NCBI RefSeq assembly: GCF_002443255.2
Contig: NW_019211457.1
Coordinates: 401,303 to 465,302, forward strand
Reading direction: 5' to 3'
Source: Varroa destructor
Lineage: Eukaryota > Arthropoda > Arachnida > Mesostigmata > Varroidae
Length of the DNA stretch: 64,000 nucleotides
The position numbers were made by a program, and so were the translations under genes. Positions 1-12,410 of this stretch are shown piece by piece. The notes beneath the pieces were generated by a model. It was not told where the DNA came from. It worked only from the letters and a program-made list of their open reading frames with translations, and made no database searches. How positions within the stretch are numbered: the stretch's first letter is position 1; the number at the start of each line of letters is the position of its first letter.

Positions 1-3000
1 GTACCTGCGGCGAAGCACAGAAAATTCATATGTGGAAAGTATATATATATATATAGCTTCTCGTAGCAGAGTATAGACCACTCAACAGATAAACAATCGG
101 CAAACCTCGTGTGCGCAATAATTGTGCCTACCTGCCTATTGACCACAGAGCGAATTAATTACGTATATTCGCCACTGTCTATCCATCACTTTATATTGAT
201 ATATCAAAAATATATAAACTTTGTCCTAAGACAAAGAGAAGATAAATCGAGTGCCTATTAGTCTGACACAAAAAAGAAAGCAACGAAAAGCAAGCCCGTT
301 ATTATTGCTTAGAATACCTTGTCAGCGTTGTTATTATCGTGGCTTACGACGAAAATATATGCCCCAAACCAGCCTCATGCGTAACTAATTAGATTATTAT
401 TTTTTTATTTCTATTGATTTTCCTCTGTTTCAGACGGTCTTAACCAAGTAAACAACGTACAATGTCCACTGTATAAGGACGTCAGATGACAAAATAGTTA
501 GAACATAATGATGTAGGTATAAATCAAACAGGTTTGTGTAGATACGTGTACGTTTTACTAGAGAATATCTTTTCTTTGGGCCACGAGACCACGCGTAAGC
601 TGCGCTGTGCTTAGAATAGTTGTTGAGGTAAATATGGATCTTCTCGTAGACATGCGTGTTAGACAAATAGCCCGTCGTACTAGCTGTTGCTTTTAGCATA
701 TCGTAGAAATCATATATAGATAAGTATCCGTGGATTTCAAGCTTATTAGATTTCCTAGAGAGAAGTAAAATTCACCGATTCATTGAAATAATCTCGAACA
801 CAAATAAATAAAACAAAGAGGAAATTCTAGAGAACCAGGGAACAAGTACAATCAATCGTTTTCTATTGTTGCCTTGCCATTCTCTGACAATCCAGGCCCA
901 AAATGAAAAAACGAACAAAGAAAAACGTAAAGAGCTCATATAATGAAACGTACTATCCAAAGTCCGATTTGAGTATTCCGGCTGCCTAAAGCCCGTAGTG
1001 CTTATTTACACTAGATACGACATATCGCCGAGCGAAATATTATAAGGCTGGCCCACAAACTACTTTAAACCGGTTCTTGCATCAAAACTTTGACCCGAGC
1101 ATGTACCTTGTTTATAATGACTCATTACGTGGAAAATAAGTATATCCATCAAATGCTCATTATAAGTAGAACAGCTATTATTATTGCCTTAAAAATCCTG
1201 AGACATGCGCTCTGGAACTCACTGTGGCCTTCTATATTTGAAAAGCTGGTTACGTAAGTAGTAACGATATATCAGGATTTTTCGAACGAAAACTTCCATT
1301 GTATATTGATGTTATAGATGCTGATTCTGAAGGTAATTGTTAATCAATATGTACGCAAATATGGCGATTACCTCATTATTTCATAGTTGTAGCAATGCCC
1401 GAAGCAATGCCTGCCAGCCGTAGCAAGCATAAAACTCGAAACGTTTATTACAAGTAGCGGAGTAAGGGTAACACTCCCAGATATTTTTACGATACCTATA
1501 CATAAATGTAACGATAGTGTTCCATCGCATGGCCGTTCTGTCCGTTTTGCGATCCGTCAACGCACGTATCGCGCCTTGCTAACAGCAACAACTGATGCCG
1601 CTATGAAATGAAGGGTTCCCCGTACCAGTCAAGTTGAAATTACTTTTAAGCATTAATATTCTCCACTTAAATATGGATCGTGAATTTGTTCATCTATCAC
1701 TCGAATTGGAGTCGGCGCACAGTCCCTGTAGGATTACATAGATAACGATAAGACGCGTTGCATTCGGTCGGTTCCACCGTTCGCTGGAAATCGTTAGAAG
1801 TTTTCAGCTTTTCGGACGTCTGTTTTGTGTCGTTGAAAATGAACAATTTCATGCACGCCTTAAAAACATATTTTCCATGCTTTTGCGATCTGTTTTTGTT
1901 AGCTGCCGCTGCTGCAGCTGCTGTTGCCCACGAAAGACAAAGATTGTAAGTGGACAATGATAATAATAATAAACACTTTATTAATATTTCTCTGATGAAT
2001 CTTTCAGCAGAGCGAAGCATTTGTGCTTGCTTATACGACCACTCTTATGGAGCTTCTTATCCATACGAAGCTTTGATGTTTAGCATTTAATAGCGCTGTT
2101 AGAAGCATTGTGAGTCCATGCTACTGGTGGAGGGATGGACTTCGATTGAAATTGAAGCTAGGTGGACTGACCCTCATCCCAGGCAGCAATAAGTGTAAAG
2201 ATGCAGTGCAATAGCATATCCTCTAAGAAGACACTGGCTGACCAGCTCGAGCGATGTGGTAGCCAAAAAGATGATTGTATATTCATAAATACATAACACA
2301 ATAGATACAAAATACAATTAAAAAAATGTATAGGATCTCGATGTAAACTTGTGTATCTAATCCGCGATACAGATCGACTCAGTCGCCAAACACTCCAGAC
2401 TGCCAAGTAGTGAACCTCACTGTAGGATACCGTTACTATATCAATAGCTAATTTAAAGTTAGGACATCACAAGTATACTGTTTTGCTGGTCAAAGGTTGT
2501 TGCCTCAGATCCTGTCTACATGTAAGTTGTGTAAATAAAAAGTGTCATATTCACTATTACATATATATTTGTGAAGAAACACGTACGTTTCAAAACAGAT
2601 TAAATAAGCACCGACGGCAGAGAGAAGTCGCGCGTTTTGTGACCACTTAACAGACGCTGTTGCCAACAGCTTGTGGCCAGTGGTAAAGATAAAGTTGTTT
2701 ATTTTGTAACGAGCTACGATATACACGAAGCTATAGAATATTATGATCGCTTCGTGTTTGCAACGATAACCTTGATAAACGTAGCACTTGATCGAACAGT
2801 TTTGGTGATTTTAGTATCTGGAACGTTGCAACGATACAACGCGTGGAAGGAACGTACGAGGTATATACTAACATTTGCATCATGTACCTCTTAAAGCTTC
2901 GATTAATTAATGGAAAGCAAAACGTCCGTACCTCAAAAAGTGGTTTGTGACTTACTCGCACTTTGCTTACAACAGAAAAAAGCTCACTAGTTTACGATGC

Positions 3001-4771
3001 TATCGCATTACACACAAAACAGCATAAATAGATAAATATCCAGCGATTTTAATACTCGAAAATTTAGGCAATTAGGTATCGGCAAAATCTCCAACTTTTC
3101 CATACCAAAAAAAAGCATTCTCGAGTTATCCTATCACACGGGCCTGGCATCATGGTGTCAATGATTTCCACACCAATTCAAGCCCGTCCTACGTAGCTCA
3201 ATATATACATATATATCTATGAGAAAAGACAATGCATGCTGCTGCGACTTGTTTGAAGCTGGAGTATTTGGTTTTATTGTAAGGTTTTTAGCTTGAGTCC
3301 TACGTCCGCTACCACTGCTGCATTAGTTAAACATTGCTTCAGGGGACTAACGGTCTGTAACAACATGAAACGAACCGAGTGTTTGTACCCACTTTCGACT
3401 ACGTCACGCGGTATCTTTAGGTTTAGTAAACAAACACGTTACCGCCGCTTTTCTTGACGGGAACACATCGTCCAGTGTGGCCATATCTCGGCCAGCGTTT
3501 AGGGCTTAGAGCCACAGACATAGATCTGATTACGTGGGCAAGATAGCGCAAAGATCACCGAAAGGTGTCGCGGGCCTTTGTGCGGTGTGCGATACGAGGC
3601 TCCATCCCCCGACTTAAGTCTACTATGAAATGGCGCCATTTTTTGCTGACATGTTTTTGTGATCAGAGTATCGTCTGTAACCGTGAAATGGTTCTAGCGC
3701 AAACATCTGAGTAAAGCTGATACATTTGGAATGGGTGATCCTGTAAGTGAATCGAGATACTATCGTAATGTTCGTGATGTGAACAATTTAAAAAATTGCG
3801 CCAATCAGCCAGCCAATCTCCTGGGTGGTATCACTGGTTCCCGCTTTGTAGAGTGCACTTATTAAGTTCAATCGTCGTCGCTTATTATAGCTATTATATT
3901 TGATAAGATACACGGCTTACAGACATGTAAACGAAAGGTATGCAGAACTTTTTTTGTCTTAATGAAACATTTGTTATTATATTACTATGTTTTCCTGGCT
4001 TGATCTGCTAATACTCGCACAAGCGTTCACGGGAGCGTACGTCGGAGACATTTATCACAAGATTGGCACCAATTTTACCTGCATTTATTTATTTGCGTAT
4101 TTTCTATTCAAAGCGTAAGAGAGCGAGTTTTTATAACTTTCATTCATCATTTTTTCAAGTGATGCAACATCAACAGCGATAACACAGATTAGATCAACGA
4201 AACGTTGCGGGTAAAAATAATTTCGTATCATAAACGTGTATTCCTAGCGTGCTCGTGTAATGGCAGTTTTCATTAATATGATGGACGCTGACAGGAATCT
4301 GCACGCCGATTATGGCGGAGGTCATTTTAAATATTTACAGTTATGATCTCATAAAAGAAGAGAAGAGAGAGCTTTATGCGAGATATAATATAAAAATAAA
4401 AGAAAAGTAATGTTATGTGGTAGAGACCTACTGCTGGCTAATAGTTGGGTCATATCAAGGGCGCATCGTAATTTTGTAACGTTTAATTCATAAGGTAGAT
4501 ATATAATCGGTGAATTCTATAATTGAACAGCTTTACTGGAACAATGATTTTTAATAATAATAGCTTTTGATAGAAGTACATTCTTTTTTACACACTTGTC
4601 CCACCCCTTTGGCAACTCCTGGACAGCCAGATGCTTGCCTTTTGCACCTCCATATATAATTTTTCCATCGATAGCTTCTCAGAATAGATCGATAGTGGGA
4701 TATACTTGCGCGTCAGTTACCCTTTTTAGGGCATGGAATGTCCTGTTACCACACGGAGATAGATCGGTAGA
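1..4771. other. Upstream region of the nuclear receptor gene, no gene seen
   Basis: AT-rich DNA in which I see no supported coding exon. Short open frames occur on both strands but lack recognisable motifs and paired splice signals. A short GCT/GCA repeat lies at about 1901-1926, and an in-frame TAG lies just before the start codon at 4772. The 5' UTR and promoter of the nuclear receptor gene probably lie here, but I could not place a TSS. Confidence 0.5.
1901..1926. repeat. Imperfect GCT/GCA trinucleotide repeat
   Basis: About nine units of GCT/GCC/GCA. In one minus-strand frame it would encode an alanine run, but the surrounding frame shows no other protein-like features, so I treat it as a microsatellite. 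Confidence 0.6.
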
Positions 4772-4816
4772 ATGAGCGAAATGAAACGGCCGTTGGATAT
4801 TCGTTTGCTCAGTCCA
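4772..4816 (+). CDS. Nuclear receptor coding exon 1 (start)
   Basis: ATG preceded by an in-frame TAG nine bases upstream. It encodes MSEMKRPLDIRLLSP and ends at a strong CCA|GTAAGT donor in phase 0, matching the phase-0 acceptor at 7784. The link to the receptor is an inference from phase and position. Confidence 0.55.
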
Positions 4817-7800
4817 GTAAGTAATCGAGGCATGACAAAGTTGTCATCAAGTAGCCAGACCAAGTGCTCTCGATCGCCGCATGATGAACTCGAGAGCGCG
4901 GAATGCATTCATTCTTTCATTTTCGGCAAGTGTCTCATAATAGCAGATGCTCCTGATATCCATTGCAAGTCTGTTACTACCTTACGTTTGAACCTAGTCG
5001 GCATTGCCACTGAACACGATTTGTATCCAAGGCGACGCCGTTGTCGTAGCTGGCTTCTTTCCGGCTGTCAGTAAATCCTGAACCGTGCCTGGTCTATAGC
5101 GACCGTAATAACAATTTAGCAATTCTTGTCCTTCGGATTCCTTAAGCATTTTCACCATTCACCCACTGTGCTCATATATATACATACATTTATATATCTC
5201 ACATAATTTATATGGATACTGTGTGGCAAGTCCAGCAACCTCCATCTTTAGCATAGATAAGCTATTTTCTTGAGCGTGATCGGTGTAATTCATTAGTTGA
5301 TACCTGAGCAAAATGATACGACAATACTTCACAGAAGATACTAAGTTGCATTAAGAAAAGGAATTATTGAGGTCATTGTCCAACAATAAATAATAATAAT
5401 AATAAGGATAATAAAATTGAATGAGGTAATCCACAAAACAACCTATTTGTCCTGACACGAAAGTCACAACGCATACTCCTGCATCGCGATATTAAATAGG
5501 TTTGAACCTCTCATAATTTAAGTTAGGTATATTTAGAATTGAAGATATGCTGTATTCGATGAAACAAAAGAACATGTAGGCCAACTGAATTCAAAAGTGA
5601 AGTCAGACATAAGCGCTAACAGCGGATCATCTATGGCTTTTTCCGCTTCGGTGTTGTGTCACTATCATTTCACCTTAGAAAATTACGAGGCATCCTTAAT
5701 TTGCGTAATTTGCGCTAGAATTCGTCTTTTATTATCTTTTTCTCACCTCGGCTTCAACTCCAAGTCCATATTTTATATATGTATAGTAGCTCATGTATAA
5801 AATGCCTATGTTGTGTTCTTTATCGGTATTCTGTAATATCTGATTCAGATATCGAGAACGGCTCTTCGGAGATTTCTTTGCACGTCTTGTCAGTCGGTAA
5901 CGCTAGATATACTTTAGGTCCAATTTTTTCGATTAACCCTAATATTTTCGTTGTAGTCTATTGTTAGAGCGTACTCTTTAACAAATTTTCTATTTTTTTT
6001 TCTGTTTCTTTATAAAATATTTTTAATAAACGGATCCCTTGATATGAGCAAAATCGAAGGTAATCATTATAAATATTGACGGTAAAAATGTAAATAAAAC
6101 TGTAATTAGGTTATCGTTGTATATATCAATTATGAGAATATACAGCCAAATAAATGGCAAGAGGAGGATAAGGATATAGTTTATAGATTTTAAATTATAG
6201 AGGCTATAGAAATTTAGGTATGTAAAAAGGCTATTATTTTAATATGCATTGTTTCTACTATGGACAAGAACACTTGCCAATCGCAGCTGTACGATCGATG
6301 CACTCTGATTAACTAATCGTTAAAATTGCTCCAGCGACTGCACCATTTGTTACAGACAAGCTTCCATATAATGTAGTCACGTTTAAATTATTAATTAAAA
6401 TGTTTACTAAAAAATAAACCAATAGCTCGTGAAACCAAAAAAATATTCATTAATGAGAAATGCTTCTGTCAAAAATGAGTCATGCTAACTGAAAAGAACT
6501 CTAAACCTTCTTTCAAGAGAGAAAATGCAAGTTATTAAGCGGAGCTTCACAGTGATTGTCTCATAGGGCAGTGTAAACACTATCGGTAGATGCACCTCAA
6601 GTATCACAGTGAATTGAATATTTTACTTTTTTTTTATTTATTTTTTTTTTATAAATTTAGCCATCTTGAAGAAAATAAAAGAAATCTATAATTTTCCGTT
6701 ACATAGAAATTGTATTTTTCCCCAATCGTTTATTTTTTAATTCTTATTTTTTTCCTAAAAGATAAGGTTGTAAGAATTCTCATAAAACTTAGGGCTTATG
6801 TAAGCTTTTTTAGAATACTTTCATGGACGTCGAGAAATCTTAGAATGTTCAGACTTTGAACAATTCGAAATATTTCTAATATGAATCCTGAATTTGGCTA
6901 AAATGTTTAGCTTATATAGATCTAGACTGCAATAAATCATGAGCATGATCCAGCTTTAAGCGTTACCTTTTCCTTGAAAACACCTTTTCAACGCCAGGTT
7001 ATGGTGTAGGCTATGTATAGGTGATACCTAGGTATGGGAAAAGAAAATTATATGAAATAATGGCCGAGTAAATATGAGGAATTATTACTGCTGCTTATCC
7101 CAGTTATTCAATGCGTTATATCTATCTTATTTACATCATAGGTTGGAAAAATCTACTAAAAGCTTAAAAATTGTAGAGGCTAATTCTTTGCCTGCTGCAT
7201 TCAATATAGGATTTATTTTTTCCTCTAGCTTTTGTATAAGATGGCATATCATACCCGTCATCTATGATAGTGCCCTCGCGTTCCACCTAAATTTTTTTCT
7301 TCCACTCTCCGGCTACCTTTTCATGTGAACAAGTCCTCGGAATCGCTTGTTTTTTGATATAGTATCAACAACCTGACCTACAGGAAAAGTGAGCCAGCCG
7401 AGTGGGTCTTGTTGGATTTACCTGGCTGGATTTCTCGTATAGACCTATAAAACAGAACGGTAATTTCATAAGCACCTCTTTTAAAATCATTAGCTAAACT
7501 GTTTTTTATTGTAGTCATAATTACAGGTATTTCCTAATTTGTTATAATAGTCATTTTGCCAACGCTACGATGTAGCTTCACGGTAACCGTATCTTTTTTG
7601 TTCTTCATGGTTACCATGGTAACACAGCCAAAAAGATGTGCATTAGTCATCCAAATCACGCTGTTCTTTTGCATCTACAGGTTAAGAAGATCAATAAGCT
7701 GGTACCTTATACGATTCCAGGATAGACATGCTCTTCATTCGATTGTTTCTAGGTTTTTCGCCGTTGGCAGTATCTTCCCTGAAGATTGGTGATCTCCCTT

Positions 7801-10800
7801 CAGCCGTACCAGGATTTGGCGGTAATGGCGGCCTTTACCATTCGATCACCCCATCTTTAACTCCATCCTATTGCTCGACGACGACCAATAATAGTTCCAG
7901 CACGAAGACGAGCGACGCAATCATCAGGGGTACCAATCCTTTATCTCCTCTGTTGAAATCACCACTGTCGTCGCCGACTTCGCCCCGGAGGGTGGGAAGT
8001 GGTCTCGACCGAGTCCTTCCCGTCGGTGCAAGTGGCTCCCTGGGTTCGCTTGCGATCAACACTTGTCAATGGGGACAGCCAACTGCGTCACAGATAAGTC
8101 CTGGCTCAACTGGTTCATTTGTACGCAGTCGAAGTCATTCATCACTGATAGATCTCCGGGAAGCGAAGCTGCTTCCGTTTCGCTCATTTCCGGCATCGCC
8201 TCACGGGTCGCGAACACCGTCCCCGTCAACGACCACAGCCCCCGGCCATCATGGAGGAAGCTGCAGTCCTTTACCAATGGGAAAAGTCGGTATTATATCA
8301 TAGTAAATAAATATCTTGAATTTTACGCCGGCTTGTAGTGGCGTTTAATTAGGAATCGCAACTTCTGACGGCTAGCGGCTTCTTTCAATATCATAAGATA
8401 AAAGTATGTTTAAGCCCGGTTTTGAATCGAGGGGTCTTATCGCCTTATCGCTGAAGTTCGCTAGTGGCCAGATACATTGCAGCTGCAGGGTCTAATATAA
8501 TGTAACATGATGGCAAAGATAAGACCAACATCCTTAGTTAACGAAATAATTCATATAGTAAGCTGATTATCATAGATTTGGATAATGAAGGGTAATCGTG
8601 ATTAATTTCGATCTAAAATGATGTATATAAAGTCCGATGTCGACGCTATTATTGAACATCGATCTGGTAGTTATAAAAGTTGAAAGTGTTTTGATAAATG
8701 TACAGACAAATTATCATATTTATTTCAGTTTACGATTTAGCGCATGTAGTCAGTCATTGGGTTATATTGTTTCTGTCATTGGCTTATATGTTCCTGGATC
8801 CCAGGAATCCCTGTTGAAGTAAAAATTTGCTGGCTATAGGATCTTTTAATCCTCTGGTGTACAGAGGAACAAGCCTTTTGGAACCTCAGACTATATCGAC
8901 AGTGCCATGTTCTAAGTTCAAATTTGGGTGTAGACGCGTTTCGTTTCGTGCTGTGGATTACCTTACCCGTCTAAAGTAGGGCCCAATGGTTTAAATACCG
9001 GCCATGAAACTCGAGACACTGGTAGGGAAGAAAAGCAACGATGCATGTTGCTTGCACTTACTTTTATTATAATTTACTCTTTTTTACGTATTTAGCTTAC
9101 GGATAGTAAAATTACTTCTAATCTAATTTCCCTTTGTTGTATCATTATTGGATATTGTTCTTGTTTCAACGACGAAGAAACCGGCAAAGGTGTGCGGTGT
9201 TTGTGGTGATCGAGCGAAATCATATCATTTTGGAGGCATTTCGTGCGACAGTTGTAAAGCCTTTTTTCGCCGCTCGGTACAAAACGAAGCTTATAAGAAT
9301 TTCCAATGTCCTTACGAGGCCAAATGTGACATCACCATTGCATCCAGGTACGTGCCACCACATATAAAGATAACACTAGTAAAGAAATCACACAATTACG
9401 TGAGGATATGATCAAATGGTCTGTGTGTGCCTGTAAGGTAGATGGACATCCGTGTACCTATTTTTCGCTATTTTTTGAACGTTACTCATTCTTACTAGGG
9501 CGCCACTTATCGCATGCATTGTCGCTATACCGAACAGGAAATGTTGTCAATTCTGCCGGTTTCGCAAATGCAACGACATCGGCATGGAAAAAGGATGGGT
9601 TATGACAGAGCTGGAACGGTCGCAACTGTTGAAATCTCGATTAGAGCGAAAGCAGCGTCTTCTAGCGGTTAAGACCGTCGGGTCCGCTAGCGCCACTGGA
9701 TACACTCCAGAAAACAGTAGTGGTTTTACTGGTTCAGGCACTGCCTTCGACCTAGGCAGTTGTCCGGGGTTGGGTTCACAGTTGACGACGGCTACGTCAT
9801 CTACGAACCCAATTTCGATTACGGAAGCCGCCGAAGGTTTTACCCGAATTACAGATTCGCCTTCGACAACTGTTGGATCTTTATCCACCGGATTGGATTC
9901 GACGACCTCACTATTGGCTACGTCTGTTTCGGGGTCACCACGCTCGTCAAGTTGTCCCCCTGTCAGCTTGGCTGTTTCGCCATCGGTAGCATACTCAGCC
10001 ACAGCTTCTGATCTCACACCTGAAGACATAGCGTTAATTGAAGAACTGATCAACTGTCATCTCAGGTGTTGTCCTGCATCCCTTCTGGAAGCAACTAGTG
10101 CAGCTGGAGGATGCAGCGAGTCAGTTTCCATCAGCGGCGGTACACCTGCAAGCGAAGGCGGGTCTTTACACGAACCACTGTCCACAGGACACCTGGTGAC
10201 GCGAAGCTATGTTCTGCAGCTCTTTTTCTCAGCGATTCGACAATTTTCGTGCTTTGCACAACAACTTGCGTCATTTCAGGTGATACCGATTGCGGCTGAT
10301 CGGGAAACCTTGCTCCGGGCTTCGGTGCTCGAGATGTTGTTTCTTCGCAGCGCGTTCGCCTACGACGCCAGATTGAAAGGCTGGGTTGTCTCGCATGAAG
10401 CCTCGCGCCGAACGGATGAGGCTCTTGTATATTTCGAGGACGTGCGAGAACTCGTTGATGATGAAAGACTCCTCGAAAAACATAAACGATTCATGAAGGG
10501 CATGCAGGTACGTCTCTATAAAGTGCAGTAATATTTGAATATATGTTTTTTGCCTGGCTTACTTGAAATTTCGGAGGGTTTTGTGGGACCCTGCACCCCA
10601 ATGGCTTCACGGAATTTCATATCGTCCTTGCGGCTTGATACTAATCGGGTATAATAAGCTACTTGCCTTAAAAAGAGCAATACATGTCAGATCTATGGAT
10701 AATGCAGTATTAAACAAAAATGGTAATGAGTAGTACAGGTGATTGTAATAAGGACAAATTGTCTAGTCTCCTCAAGCGTGTCTAGGTGACGTGGTTGGCG

Positions 10801-12099
10801 ACAAGGTAGTACTTTGCGCACCACACAAATTAATAAACTCCTCGAAGTTTATATTGAAATATATACAGACATGAAATTCTCCTCTTTTTCAAATAAATCG
10901 ACTGCTATGGGCTTGGCCGAACGACAAAACAAGTTCATGAGAAATGGGTAGGGAAAGCGTGATCAAAGCATCATTTGTGACATCGACCTTTGTGGCGAAG
11001 TTTGTCACAATTTGTCTGTATACAGCAAGTTCAATATAAGTTTTATTTTACGATGAAAAATATTGCACTCTGTCTTGCGCAACACCTAAATTTATTTTTG
11101 TTATCGTAGGCATCGATGCCAGAGAAGGATCACGTCGTTTATACAATTCTGATGGCAATCTGTCTCCATTGTGGCGATCGGAAGGGTCTGCTCAACTGTG
11201 GATACATCGTTGAACAACAAGAAAGGTGAGTGCGATAGACGGACGCATTTGGCCATACGCGCGTAATACAAACATATACAATGGAGAAAAATGTATACAT
11301 ATAAATATATCCATAAATAACATAAGATATTTCATGAAAAAACTTATAGCGTTAGGAAAAGTTCAGGGAGAAGACTTTTTTTTTTTATATCGAAAGGTGA
11401 CGAAGTAAGTATTTAATAGTTAATTAGGTAAAGATAAATTCTATTTTATATAATTTAGGAAATGTTGTTGTTGTTGCTAGAAGTATTATCGATGGTGGAA
11501 ATCTATAGAAAGAAGTTGTCATATACTATGAAATGATAGTTGTTCGATGGTGATATCGGTAACATAATCCTGACACAGACATAAAATCCACATCTCGAAA
11601 CAATTATAGAATACATTTAGTGAAACCAGTATTCATTGTCGTCGTTCAAACAAGCCACTCATATACGAATGAAACACAAGATTATTCCCTCAAAAAAGGC
11701 TAAAGTTACTTTGGAAAATTATCACTGAGTTCTCGTATCATATATATGTGTTCTTCCAGATATATTCTCCTACTCCAGCGATATTTGCAGTTTCGATACA
11801 AGCCGACAATAGGTAAGACGATTTATGCGCGAATTCTGCTCAAGTTGGCGGACTTACGAGAGGTGGCTGAGTCGCATCAGGAGTTCGACCTCAAGTTGAC
11901 AGAAAAAGAGATCCGAGAAATCCAGGAACGTTTAGCGCAACAGACCTTTTCAACAAATAGTGATGGCTCATCAGACTTGCCTTCACAGTGGCGATTCCAT
12001 GAACATATCACAAGCAAGGTGATAGTGCCGCAAAGTACATTAAGCACAGATCGGGAAAAAAGCCTGAAAGAAGCCTCGATAACGAATCATCATGCGTAG
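4772..12099 (+). CDS. Nuclear receptor, HR96/DAF-12-like (NR1), six coding exons
   Basis: Ligand-regulated transcription factor acting in the nucleus. Exons: 4772-4816, 7785-8285, 9178-9347, 9538-10507, 11110-11225, 11760-12099; this sum is divisible by three and gives about 713 aa. The order is a Ser/Thr/Pro/Gly-rich N-terminus (residues about 16-180), a C4 DNA-binding domain (about 187-255), a low-complexity hinge of about 190 aa, then a ligand-binding domain of about 250 aa. The DNA-binding domain has CGVCGD, the P-box segment CDSCKAFFRR and the second finger ending CQFCRFRKC. The ligand-binding domain has the helix 3-5 signature FAQQLASFQVIPIAADRETL followed by LRSAFAYD. Family knowledge: ESCKA/DSCKA P-boxes occur in HR96, DAF-12 and NHR-8, which sense sterols or xenobiotics. 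A canonical AF-2 helix is not obvious at the C-terminus. The DNA-binding and ligand-binding exons are firm; the first two exons are joined by phase only. It could instead belong to a neighbouring NR1 group. Confidence 0.88.
7785..8285 (+). CDS. Nuclear receptor exon 2, low-complexity A/B domain
   Basis: Open frame rich in Ser, Thr, Pro and Gly, typical of a receptor transactivation domain. The acceptor CCCTGAAG| gives phase 0, joining exon 1. The 3' edge is unresolved: AAA|GTCGGT at 8285 keeps phase with the zinc-finger exon but is a weak donor, while G|GTATTA at 8289 looks better but breaks phase. A missed small exon would also explain this. Confidence 0.6.
9178..9347 (+). CDS. Nuclear receptor exon 3, first zinc finger
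   Basis: Encodes the whole first C4 finger and recognition helix (CGVCGD ... CDSCKAFFRRSVQ) and the start of the second finger (CPYEAKCDIT). It ends in phase 2 at a strong CCAG|GTACGT donor. Confidence 0.92.
9538..10507 (+). CDS. Nuclear receptor exon 4, second finger, hinge and LBD helices 3-5
   Basis: Starting after CCGAACAG|, the join restores a canonical second finger (CDITIASR + KCCQFCRFRKC). The A-box region and a long Ser/Thr/Gly hinge follow, then the ligand-binding signature. It ends at CAG|GTACGT in phase 0. A second acceptor at 9498 would add 13 in-frame codons (see findings). Confidence 0.88.
11110..11225 (+). CDS. Nuclear receptor exon 5, LBD helices about 7-9
   Basis: Preceded by TTGTTATCGTAG| and followed by AAAG|GTGAGT. 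It encodes a stretch containing VVYTILMAICLHCGDRKGL, which matches the helix 8 region where receptors carry a D-R-x-G-L motif. Phase 0 in, phase 2 out. Confidence 0.85.
11760..12099 (+). CDS. Nuclear receptor exon 6, LBD helices 9-11 and stop
   Basis: The acceptor TGTGTTCTTCCAG| completes an Arg codon from the previous exon, giving QERYILLLQRYLQFRYKP and then ILLKLADLREVAESH, the family pattern for helices 9-11. The tail LTEKEIREIQERL is helical but lacks the usual AF-2 acidic motif. Ends in TAG. Confidence 0.85.
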
Positions 12100-12404
12100 T
12101 TAGTGTAATAGGGAAGGGTAAATCGTCATCGTACGCTAAACAGGGGTAAATTTTAAATAGTTAGATGTAGGTAACGAAGTTTAGCTATTAGAAACTTAGA
12201 AAATTAGCTAGCAGAGACGTATGCCCACAGTCGACGGAATGCCGGGAAGCAGGTATAATAGACTAAAAGATAATTAATATGTGGAAAAAGCTTGTATGTT
12301 ATAAGTAGAAGGTAACGACTTCGAAGAATATGTTCACACTTCTACAATGCAATCATGAGGCCATTATGTTACTCGTCATTCAGGTAATCGCTTGAGTGAC
12401 CATG

Positions 12405-12410
12405 AATAAA
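12405..12410 (+). terminator. Probable poly(A) signal of the nuclear receptor gene
   Basis: AATAAA about 300 bases after the stop codon. It is placed by position only. Confidence 0.4.

Noticed and set aside
1697..2020. 107-codon minus-strand frame with an alanine run.
   Set aside because: The run comes from a GCT/GCA microsatellite; no other protein-like signal or splice sites.
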